Origin: an uncultured Solobacterium sp.
GTDB taxonomy: Bacteria; Bacillota_I; Bacilli_A; Erysipelotrichales; Erysipelotrichaceae
NCBI GenBank assembly: GCA_900552125.1
Contig: URYK01000012.1
Coordinates: 1-64,000 of the forward strand
Direction: 5' to 3'
Length of the DNA stretch: 64,000 nt
A model generated the notes under the pieces. The model searched no databases. It had not been told where the DNA came from and saw only the letters and a list, made by a program, of their open reading frames with translations. Of this stretch, positions 18,042-25,841 are shown one piece after another (the stretch's first letter is position 1; each line of letters opens with the position of its first letter). The translations under genes were made by a program, and so were the position numbers.

Positions 18042-19043
18042 GTGAAAATAGTAGTAATCGGAAGTGGAAGCTGGGGCACTGGATTGGCTCAGGTTTTATG
18101 TGATAATAAAGAAGACGTCATAATTTATGGGAATTGTGAAAGTGAAATCCTAGATATTCAGAATAACCATAAAAATAGTAAATATTTTGAGGATGTGGAA
18201 TTAAATCTTAATTTATGCGCAACTACAGATATCAATGTAGTGAAGGATGCAGACGTAATCGTATTGAGTGTACCAACAATCGCAATCGAAAGTGTATGTA
18301 AAGAAGTTGATGCATTATTAGATCATAAAGTAATTGTCGTGAATACTTCAAAAGGATTCCATCCAGAAACATTTGAAAGAATGTCTGAAGTTATACGAAA
18401 GAATATAAGTCCAGATCACTTAAGCAGCGTTGTTTCATTGATCGGACCAAGTCATGCGGAGGAAGTAGTTATCCGAATGCTGACAACAATTTGTGCAGTT
18501 TCATTAAATGAAGAAGATGCCCAGAAAATTCAGAAGTTATTCTCTAATGATTATTTAAGAATTTATACAGGAACAGATGAAATCGGAAGTGAAGTAGGAG
18601 TTGCGGTAAAAAATGCAATCGCCTTGGCTAGTGGTGTTCTTTATGGTCTAGGGTATGGAGATAATACACGAGCTGCTTTAATTACACGTGGCTTGATGGA
18701 AATGACTCGTTATGGTGTTGCCTTAGGTGGAAGACAAGAAACATTTATGGGACTTACTGGAATTGGTGATTTGATCGTAACTTGTACAAGTAAACATTCA
18801 AGAAACTTCCAGGCTGGCTATGAAATTGGAAAACACAATAGTGCTAAGTACTTTTGGGAGAACAATACAAAAACAGTCGAGGGAGTTAGAACAGCGAAAG
18901 CAGTGTATGAAAATGCTAAGCGCTTAGGTATTGATATGCCGATTGTAAATGAAATTTATAGAGTAATGTTTGAAGATAAGAATCCAGAAGATTCTGCCAA
19001 GGATCTAATGTTAAGAGATTTGAAAGCAGAAATCAGATTTTAA
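18042..19043 (+). CDS. gpsA: NAD(P)H-dependent glycerol-3-phosphate dehydrogenase
   Basis: 333 residues; reduces dihydroxyacetone phosphate to sn-glycerol-3-phosphate for phospholipids and CDP-glycerol. N-terminal Rossmann motif GSGSWGTGLAQ, the NTSKGFHPETF segment, the GPSHAEEV motif, catalytic lysine in VAVKNAIALASG, and the GLTGIGDLIVTCTSKHSRN motif. GTG at 18042 is chosen because it begins the family-typical KIVVIGSGSWG; a TTG at 18021 would add seven residues. Its own promoter and terminator surround it. Context: the product feeds tagD and the glycerophosphotransferases downstream. Confidence 0.96.
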   Translation: MKIVVIGSGSWGTGLAQVLCDNKEDVIIYGNCESEILDIQNNHKNSKYFEDVELNLNLCATTDINVVKDADVIVLSVPTIAIESVCKEVDALLDHKVIVVNTSKGFHPETFERMSEVIRKNISPDHLSSVVSLIGPSHAEEVVIRMLTTICAVSLNEEDAQKIQKLFSNDYLRIYTGTDEIGSEVGVAVKNAIALASGVLYGLGYGDNTRAALITRGLMEMTRYGVALGGRQETFMGLTGIGDLIVTCTSKHSRNFQAGYEIGKHNSAKYFWENNTKTVEGVRTAKAVYENAKRLGIDMPIVNEIYRVMFEDKNPEDSAKDLMLRDLKAEIRF

Positions 19044-19049
19044 CTTATG

Positions 19050-19087
19050 AAGTCTAGGTTTACCTATATAGGGAACTAGACTTTTTA
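19050..19087 (+). terminator. gpsA terminator
   Basis: AAGTCTAG and CTAGACTT outer stem with extended GGTTTACC/GGGAA interior, then TTTTT. Confidence 0.85.
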
Positions 19088-19224
19088 TTATTCATAGATT
19101 TCAGAAAAGTTTCAGTCTTATAACTCTGAAAATGACAGCTGCAATATATACATTTAAGATATATTAAGATTTCCTTGATTTATTACATGGTAGAATATTT
19201 GAGTAATAAATCAGGGAGGTAAAT

Positions 19225-20019
19225 ATGCGCAAAGTATTAATTAAAAAAACGTTTATAGCTGTTTTTATGGTGGTATTATTAGTGGCTTCTAATATTATTA
19301 CTTACAGTTATACTAAGTATTATATAAAGAAAGAAGAATTAAAGACTAAACAAAATGCGTCAATTTCCATAGAAGCAAAACAGAAAGATACAATTCATAT
19401 AGAAAGATTTGCGATAGATTCTAAAAGAGTGGAGAATATAAAAAATGTTATGATTGTGGCTCATCCTGATGATGAAACATTATGGGGAGGAAATCATTTA
19501 AGAGAAGATGATTATCTAGTTTTGTGCTTGACTAATGGAGATAATAAAATAAGAAGAAAAGAATTCTTTAAAACTCTAGAAAAAACTGGGGATTATGGAA
19601 TAATGTTAGATTATCCAGATAATCCTAATCACATTAAAAGTAAATGGGAAGTAGAGAAAGATGATATAAAAAAAGATATTGAATACATAGTTAATTATAA
19701 AGATTGGGATCAGATAGTAACTCATAATCCTGAAGGTGAATATGGACATATTCATCATAAATTCACTAATAAAATGGTAACAGAATCATGTGTTTCAGCT
19801 AATTTAACAAGTAAGTTAATGTATTTTGGTAAATATTATAAGAAAAATGAAATAGTTCAAACTAATCTAGTTGCCTCACTTAATGGTGAACAATCTCTTT
19901 TTAAACATAAAATTATGAGAGATGTCTATAAATCTCAGTGCCATGCATATGAGATGTTTGCACATATGATTCCATATGAAAATTATATTTCGTATAGTGA
20001 CTGGTATTTTGGAATTTAA
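19225..20019 (+). CDS. Membrane-anchored PIG-L/LmbE family deacetylase (copy 2)
   Basis: 264-residue paralogue of the 17109 gene with the same plan: N-terminal membrane anchor (about 8-30), linker, PIG-L domain. AHPDDE at 79-84 and HNPEGEYGHIHHK are intact, so the zinc site should be functional. Long colinear matches with copy 1 (LCLTNG, YPDNPN, THNPEGEYGH, SDWYF-like end) show a duplication, although DNA has drifted. Strong GGGAGG ribosome site. Followed by a terminator, so it is transcribed apart from the tag genes. Confidence 0.88.
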   Translation: MRKVLIKKTFIAVFMVVLLVASNIITYSYTKYYIKKEELKTKQNASISIEAKQKDTIHIERFAIDSKRVENIKNVMIVAHPDDETLWGGNHLREDDYLVLCLTNGDNKIRRKEFFKTLEKTGDYGIMLDYPDNPNHIKSKWEVEKDDIKKDIEYIVNYKDWDQIVTHNPEGEYGHIHHKFTNKMVTESCVSANLTSKLMYFGKYYKKNEIVQTNLVASLNGEQSLFKHKIMRDVYKSQCHAYEMFAHMIPYENYISYSDWYFGI

Positions 20020-20032
20020 GAATAAGTATTAA

Positions 20033-20077
20033 GACAATGAATCTAATAGAAAAACTATAGTGATTCATTGTTTTTTA
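20033..20077 (+). terminator. Terminator after second PIG-L gene
   Basis: ACAATGAATC and GATTCATTGT arms with CTATAG/CTATAG-type inner pairing, then TTTTTT. Confidence 0.85.
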
Positions 20078-20218
20078 TGTTGAAATTTGCTTTCATTTTA
20101 GAATATGATTTATTTTATTCTTAAAAAACAATTAAAAATGAAAAAAAATATCGTTTTATTAGGTTTTTGTTGTATAATACAATAGATATATCATGTGGAA
20201 AAGTAGAAGGAGGTACTT

Positions 20219-21025
20219 ATGTTTAAAAGTATCGCTTATGTTGTGAAAGAAAATATGACAAATCTTTACAGAATTTTCTGTATTGCGAAATATGAATTGC
20301 TTGCGGATATGAGAGATTCAAAATTTGGGTTGTTTTGGAATTTTGCCTCTCCTGCTATACAGGTAATTACATATTGGCTAGTGTTTGGAATTGGCTTGGA
20401 TAAAAAAGGTTATGACGGTGTTCCTTATTTACCATGGGTGGTTGTAGGATTTGCGGCATGGTGGTATGTATCGCCATGTATTACACAAGGCTGCAGTGCA
20501 GTTTTTTCGAAAAAAAATGTTATCACAAAAATGAAATTTCCAATTAGTATTCTGCCGGCAACTGTCTGTGCAAAAGAATTTTTTAATCATATGTGTATGA
20601 TGCTGATTACATTTGTGGTAGTTACTTTATTTGGATATTACCCTAATATCCATTGGTTTGGAATACTTTATTATGCATTTTGTGCTTTTATTTTCCTAGA
20701 AGCATTATCTTTGGTTACATCCGTATTAACTATGATGTGGAGAGATGTTAAAAAATTAGTTACATCATTAATGAGAATGTTATTATACTTATCTCCTGTT
20801 TTATGGCCAGCGACATTTAGTGGTTATCCGATTATAGCGTTTGTAATGAAACTAAATCCTGTTTATTATATAGTCACAGGTTATAGAGACTGTATACTGT
20901 TTGGGAAAAGTATTTTTGCTCACCCTGTTATGACAATTTATTTTTGGGTAGTCGTGCTTATATTATTTATCATTGGCTCAAGTTTAATGTATCATTTTAA
21001 ACGCAAAATGGTCGATATGATTTAA
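20219..21025 (+). CDS. tagG: Teichoic-acid ABC exporter permease (TagG-like)
   Basis: 268-residue ABC-2 type permease with six predicted membrane segments and the family start (KYELLADMRDSKFGLFWNFASPAIQ). Partner of the ATPase encoded 13 nt later. With TagH it would carry undecaprenyl-linked teichoic acid across the membrane. RBS AGAAGGAGG is strong. A TATAAT at 20173-20178 gives the likely promoter -10. tagD and glycerophosphotransferases downstream define the substrate as a glycerol-phosphate polymer; O-antigen-type exporters are close relatives. Confidence 0.87.
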   Translation: MFKSIAYVVKENMTNLYRIFCIAKYELLADMRDSKFGLFWNFASPAIQVITYWLVFGIGLDKKGYDGVPYLPWVVVGFAAWWYVSPCITQGCSAVFSKKNVITKMKFPISILPATVCAKEFFNHMCMMLITFVVVTLFGYYPNIHWFGILYYAFCAFIFLEALSLVTSVLTMMWRDVKKLVTSLMRMLLYLSPVLWPATFSGYPIIAFVMKLNPVYYIVTGYRDCILFGKSIFAHPVMTIYFWVVVLILFIIGSSLMYHFKRKMVDMI

Positions 21026-21038
21026 GAGGTGCAAAGTG

Positions 21039-21857
21039 ATGAAAAAAAATGATGAATATGCAGTGGAAATGAAAAATGTTTCTAAAATTTATACGTTAAA
21101 GACAAAAGATAAGACTAAACAAAAAACACAGTTTTATGCATTGAAGGATATTTCTTTTCAAGTTGAAAAAGGTGATGTTATTGGTATATTAGGTACCAAT
21201 GGATCAGGAAAATCAACTCTTTCTCTGATTCTATCAGGAATTTCAGAAAAAGATGGAGGAGAATTAATTGTTAATGGTGAACAAGCGCTGATTTCCATTA
21301 ATACCGGATTAAACAATCAATTAACCGGAGAGGAAAACATTAATGTAAAAGGTGCATTGATGGGACTTTCTAAGAAGAGAATTCAAGAAATTAAAGAGAG
21401 CGTAATCGATTTTGCAGAGCTTGGAGATTTCCTATATCAGCCAGTAAAAAAATATTCAAGTGGTATGAAGTCTAGACTAGGGTTCTCTATTTCACTTGCG
21501 TTAAACCCAGATATTTTTATTGTCGATGAAGCCTTGTCAGTTGGAGATAAAGGGTTTGCACAAAAATGTATGAAAAGAATGATGAAATTACGTGATGAAG
21601 AAGGTAAGACAATCTTTTTCATTTCACATTCACTTTCACAAGTTAGAAGCTTTTGTAAAAAAGGTATGTGGATTGAAGGAGGTAAGCTTGTAGAATTTGG
21701 GGATATCGATGAGGTATGTGACCATTATTCAGCTTATGTGGATCAATATAATTCCTTAAGTGAAAAAGAGAAGAAGAAACTTCGTGATGAAAAATTCGCA
21801 AAACGAATTCTTGATAAACCAATGAAAAAAACATTTTGGGAAAGAATTTTAGGATAA
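21039..21857 (+). CDS. tagH: Teichoic-acid ABC exporter ATPase (TagH-like)
   Basis: 272 residues: Walker A GTNGSGKST, the GLNNQLTGEENI segment typical of polysaccharide exporters, signature YSSGMKSRLGFS, Walker B IFIVDEALSVGD, switch FFISHS. Shorter than B. subtilis TagH, which carries an extra C-terminal extracytoplasmic region; only a basic tail of about 40 residues is here. ATG 21039 is 7 nt from AAGAGGTG; an in-frame GTG lies one codon earlier. Confidence 0.88.
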   Translation: MKKNDEYAVEMKNVSKIYTLKTKDKTKQKTQFYALKDISFQVEKGDVIGILGTNGSGKSTLSLILSGISEKDGGELIVNGEQALISINTGLNNQLTGEENINVKGALMGLSKKRIQEIKESVIDFAELGDFLYQPVKKYSSGMKSRLGFSISLALNPDIFIVDEALSVGDKGFAQKCMKRMMKLRDEEGKTIFFISHSLSQVRSFCKKGMWIEGGKLVEFGDIDEVCDHYSAYVDQYNSLSEKEKKKLRDEKFAKRILDKPMKKTFWERILG

Positions 21858-21870
21858 GGAGAAAAGAGTT

Positions 21871-22257
21871 ATGAAGAAAGTTATTACATATGGTACATTT
21901 GATTTATTTCATGTAGGACATTTAAATCTTTTAAGAAGAGCAAAAGAATTAGGAGATTATTTGATTGTTGCGGTATCTAGTGATGAATTTAATCTAGGTA
22001 AAGGAAAAGTGTGCAAGATTAAAGATACAGATCGTATGGCAATCGTAGAAGCAATTAAATATGTAGATAAAGTTATTCCAGAAACTAGCTGGGAACAAAA
22101 GATTGAAGATGTAAAAAAATATGATGTAGATGTTTTTGTAATGGGGGATGATTGGAAAGGAAAATTTGATTTCTTGAAAGATTATTGTGAAGTTGTTTAT
22201 CTTCCTAGAACAGAAGGAATCAGTACGACACAGCTTAAAGAAGAATTAAAAGGATAA
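21871..22257 (+). CDS. tagD: Glycerol-3-phosphate cytidylyltransferase
   Basis: 128-residue nucleotidyltransferase, typical TagD length. Makes CDP-glycerol from CTP and sn-glycerol-3-phosphate. N-terminal TYGTFDLFHVGHLNLLRRA with the HxGH site (H14, H17) and the C-terminal RTEGISTT motif are present. Starts 13 nt after tagH behind AAGGAG. Its substrate comes from GpsA (18042) and its product is used by the four transferases that follow. Confidence 0.96.
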   Translation: MKKVITYGTFDLFHVGHLNLLRRAKELGDYLIVAVSSDEFNLGKGKVCKIKDTDRMAIVEAIKYVDKVIPETSWEQKIEDVKKYDVDVFVMGDDWKGKFDFLKDYCEVVYLPRTEGISTTQLKEELKG

Positions 22258-22263
22258 AAATTC

Positions 22264-23457
22264 ATGAAATTAAAATTATTGCGTTTAATAAAAAAGGCTG
22301 TGATGTACTTATTACAGATTGGATATCGTGTTTTATGCATGTTTATTCCTGTATCTGATAAAAAAATAGTTTTCATGTCTTTTCATGGAAGAGGATATGG
22401 AGACAATCCAAAAGCCATCTATGAAGAGATGAAGAAAGATGAAAAATTTAAAGATTATACATTTGTTTGGGTTTTACGAAATCTTCAAGAAACACCTAAA
22501 GGTTCAATTGGCGTTCATTATATGCGATGGTCTTATTTTGTAGCGATGGCTTCCAGTAAATATTGGATTATCAATTGTAAACTTCCAAAATATATCTTTA
22601 AAAAGAAAAATCAGGTATATTTACAGACATGGCATGGAACACCATTAAAGCATCTTGGGCATGATATAGAGGCTGATGGAGACATGAAATTTTATCGCAG
22701 CGGCTTAACACTAGAACAGATGCGATGTACATATGATGACGATGTTAGGAAATATAATTATATGATATCTCCTAATCGTTTCTGTACACGTATTTTCCCG
22801 CATGCATTTCATATTGATAAAGAAAAACTTATTGAAACAGGATATCCTAGAAATGATGTCCTTTGCAGAGCAACAGCAGAAACGAAAAGAAAAGTTAAGG
22901 AAGAATTAAATATTCCGGAAGGTAAAAAGGTAATACTGTATGCGCCAACCTGGAGAGATAATTCTTATGTTGCGGAAGGCTACACTTTTGAACTGAAAGC
23001 TGATTTTCATAAGTGGAGAGAACAATTAGGAAAAGAATATATTTTATTATTCAAACCTCATTATTCTATTATAAATTCATTAAGAAATGATCAAAAAGAA
23101 GGATTAGATAATTTTTTATTATGTATTGATCCTAACTATGATATTAGTAATCTTTATATTGTATCAGATTTACTAATTACAGATTATTCTAGTGTATTTT
23201 TTGATTATGCAATTTTAGAAAGACCAATTTATTTTTATATGTATGATCGTGAGGAATATGATAAGCAACTCAGAGGATTTTATCTAGATGTAGATCAAGA
23301 TCTTCCTGGAGAGATTGTAACTACGGAGGATCAATTATTGCATTTGATTAAATCAGAACGTTATGATTTTGATAAATTAAAAGAGTTTAACAAGGAATTT
23401 AATAGTTTTCAGGATGGCTATAGTTCTCAAAAAGTAATTGAAAAGGTTTTTGAATAA
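22264..23457 (+). CDS. CDP-glycerol glycerophosphotransferase (TagF-like, first)
   Basis: 397 residues, TagF/TagB family (Glyphos_transf). Hydrophobic/basic N-terminus (about 10-30) for membrane association, then the transferase fold with QTWHGTPLK, ETGYPRNDVL, ILYAPTWRDNSY, LFKPHYS, and LLITDYSSVFFDY. These include the catalytic/substrate His motifs of the family. It starts 6 nt after tagD in the same operon. Whether it primes or polymerises cannot be told from sequence alone; the QTWHGTP form resembles polymerase-type TagF more than TagB. Confidence 0.85.
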   Translation: MKLKLLRLIKKAVMYLLQIGYRVLCMFIPVSDKKIVFMSFHGRGYGDNPKAIYEEMKKDEKFKDYTFVWVLRNLQETPKGSIGVHYMRWSYFVAMASSKYWIINCKLPKYIFKKKNQVYLQTWHGTPLKHLGHDIEADGDMKFYRSGLTLEQMRCTYDDDVRKYNYMISPNRFCTRIFPHAFHIDKEKLIETGYPRNDVLCRATAETKRKVKEELNIPEGKKVILYAPTWRDNSYVAEGYTFELKADFHKWREQLGKEYILLFKPHYSIINSLRNDQKEGLDNFLLCIDPNYDISNLYIVSDLLITDYSSVFFDYAILERPIYFYMYDREEYDKQLRGFYLDVDQDLPGEIVTTEDQLLHLIKSERYDFDKLKEFNKEFNSFQDGYSSQKVIEKVFE

Positions 23458-23481
23458 AAGGGTAGAGAGAGGAGAAATTAT

Positions 23482-24579
23482 ATGCGTCTTAAAGAAAAGA
23501 TTCTATATGTCGTTTTATGCTTTTTCAAAATATTTCTTCCCTTCACTAAAGTTAAGAAAAATAAGATATTGTTTGTTTCTTTAGAAAGTGATGTACTTGA
23601 ACATGAATTTAAAATGCTATATGATGAACTGTCAGGAAAAGGATATGAGCTGCATTGTTCATTAACAAAATTTGAAATGAATATTTTGGGAAGTATTAAA
23701 TACTTTTTCACTTGTATTCATCTTTTATTTGACATTAATACTAGTTCATTAGTTATTTTAGATTACAACAACTATGTAGTATCTAAATTTAAACGTGAAG
23801 GAGTTAAAGTATTACAGTTGTGGCATGCTAGTGGTGCTATAAAGAAATTTGGAAATGCAATAAAAAGAGATTATTTAATACGTAATTATGATTATGTCAT
23901 TGCAAATGCTGAAGTTTTTCGCCAGAGTTATGCCCAAGCATTTGGCGTAAGAGAAGAACAAGTGTTTATTACAGGTATACCTGAAACAGATTGTCTTTAT
24001 AAGCAAGATTATCATGAGTGCAATCGCACATCAATGTTAGAAAAGTTTCCAATTATAAAAGGAAAAAAAGTAGTACTATATGCACCTACATTTCGTGGTA
24101 GATTGATTACTGGATTTAAAGATGCATATATGGATGTGGATAAAGTACAAGAGCTTTTAGGTGATGATTATGTAATTATGTATAAGATGCATCCTTTACT
24201 CAGAAAATACGAAATTAGCAAAAACCCTAATATCGTCTGTTGTAATGAAGAGCAATTATATCCGTTGTTTGCGGTGACTGATTATTTGATTTCAGATTAT
24301 TCTGCTCTTATATTTGATTTTTCCGTTTTGGAAAAACCAATGCTATTTTTTACTCCAGACTTAGACACTTATAAAAAGGAAACAGGTCTCTTCTTAGATT
24401 ATGAAAATGAAATTCCTGGTCCGATTTGTACGTACGAGGAAGAAATAGTCAAACATATCAAAAATAATAAGTTTGACATGAAATCAATATCTAAATTCAA
24501 TAAAAAATACCATGCATATTCTGATGGAAAATCATTAGATAGAGTATTGTATCTGATAGAAGAAATAATGGATAGGTGA
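23482..24579 (+). CDS. CDP-glycerol glycerophosphotransferase (TagB-like)
   Basis: 365 residues, the most divergent of the four transferases. It carries QLWHASGAIKKFG, close in form to the TagB primase motif (WHA-G-xKKFG), in place of the QTWHGTPLK of the others, plus GIPETDCLY, VLYAPTFRG, MYKMHPLLR and LISDYSALIFDF. On that basis it may add the first glycerol phosphate to the linkage unit (inference). Strong GAGAGGAG upstream. No tagO or tagA is in the window, so linkage-unit synthesis must be encoded elsewhere. Confidence 0.82.
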   Translation: MRLKEKILYVVLCFFKIFLPFTKVKKNKILFVSLESDVLEHEFKMLYDELSGKGYELHCSLTKFEMNILGSIKYFFTCIHLLFDINTSSLVILDYNNYVVSKFKREGVKVLQLWHASGAIKKFGNAIKRDYLIRNYDYVIANAEVFRQSYAQAFGVREEQVFITGIPETDCLYKQDYHECNRTSMLEKFPIIKGKKVVLYAPTFRGRLITGFKDAYMDVDKVQELLGDDYVIMYKMHPLLRKYEISKNPNIVCCNEEQLYPLFAVTDYLISDYSALIFDFSVLEKPMLFFTPDLDTYKKETGLFLDYENEIPGPICTYEEEIVKHIKNNKFDMKSISKFNKKYHAYSDGKSLDRVLYLIEEIMDR

Positions 24580-24583
24580 GCTT

Positions 24584-25840
24584 ATGAAAAAAATAAAACG
24601 ATATCTTAAAAAGTTGTTTAACAAAAATTATGCATTAAAGAAACTATTTGATAATATACAAATGTTTCGTAGGAAACATTATTATAAAAGTATGTATCAA
24701 AAGCTTGAAGTTGATGATAAGTTAGTAATTTTTGAAGCTTTTCTTGGAAAACAATATGCTTGTAGTCCTAAAGCAATTTATGAAGCCATGCTACGAGATG
24801 AGAGATTTAATGATTTTACTTTTGTATGGGTTTTTCGTAATCCATCAGTGCGTCGCATGGAATTAAACAATAAGAGAACGGTTATAGTTAAATATAACAC
24901 AAGAAGATACTACCGTTTTTATGCGAGAGCAAAATATTGGGTAAACAATTGGAGACTTTCAGAAGCAATAATAAAAAAAGACAATCAAGTTTTTATTCAA
25001 ACTTGGCATGGAACACCTCTAAAGAAAATTGGTATGGATTTACAGATTGAGGGAAATGCAACGACTTCTCAAAAAAAGGGACATGCTATGTACCTTCACG
25101 ATGGAGAAAGATATGATTATTTCATTTCACCATCAGCATTTTGTACTAAAGTTTTTGCTAGTGCTTTTGGCTTGAATATACTTCATAAAGAAGATTGTTT
25201 GATTGAAACTGGATATCCTCGTAATGATTTCTTATTCCGTTACACAGAAGAAGATGTTCAAAATATAAAAACTGAACTTCATATACCAAAAGATAAAAAA
25301 GTTATTTTATATGCACCAACTTGGAGAGATAATCAACATGAATTGGGTGTTGGATATACTTTCGATATGACAAAATATATAGAAAGTTTTTTAAACTCAA
25401 TAAGTGATGATTATGTAGTGATTATGCGTTTACACTATCTAGTTGCTAATAAATTAGATGTGAGTAAGTTTAAAGGTAAAGTGTTTGATTACTCTTCTTT
25501 AGATGATATAAATCGTTTATATGTAATTAGTGATATCTTGATTACGGATTATTCTAGTGTTTTCTTTGATTATGCAAATTTAAGAAGACCAATTCTGTTT
25601 TACATGTATGATTTGGATGAATATCAGTCTAGTGTTCGTGACTTCTACATTGATTTAAATGAATTACCTGGACCAATTGTAAAGAAAGAAGAAGATTTAT
25701 TAGATGCAATCGGTAAAATCGATAAGATAAAGGCAGAATATAAAGAGAAATATGAGGCATTTAATGCAAAATACACATATCTTGATGATGCAAATGCTGG
25801 TAAGAGAGTGTTAGACATATGTATGAAGGAGGCAGCATAA
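24584..25840 (+). CDS. CDP-glycerol glycerophosphotransferase (TagF-like, second)
   Basis: 418 residues with a basic N-terminus, then FEAFLGKQYACSPKAIYE, QTWHGTPLKKIG, ETGYPRNDFL, ILYAPTWRDNQ, MRLHYLV and ILITDYSSVFFDYA. Close in plan to the 22264 product. Starts 4 nt after the preceding gene. In chains with several TagF-like enzymes, members can differ in primer or length control; no such role can be assigned here. Confidence 0.85.
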   Translation: MKKIKRYLKKLFNKNYALKKLFDNIQMFRRKHYYKSMYQKLEVDDKLVIFEAFLGKQYACSPKAIYEAMLRDERFNDFTFVWVFRNPSVRRMELNNKRTVIVKYNTRRYYRFYARAKYWVNNWRLSEAIIKKDNQVFIQTWHGTPLKKIGMDLQIEGNATTSQKKGHAMYLHDGERYDYFISPSAFCTKVFASAFGLNILHKEDCLIETGYPRNDFLFRYTEEDVQNIKTELHIPKDKKVILYAPTWRDNQHELGVGYTFDMTKYIESFLNSISDDYVVIMRLHYLVANKLDVSKFKGKVFDYSSLDDINRLYVISDILITDYSSVFFDYANLRRPILFYMYDLDEYQSSVRDFYIDLNELPGPIVKKEEDLLDAIGKIDKIKAEYKEKYEAFNAKYTYLDDANAGKRVLDICMKEAA

Positions 25841-25841
25841 G

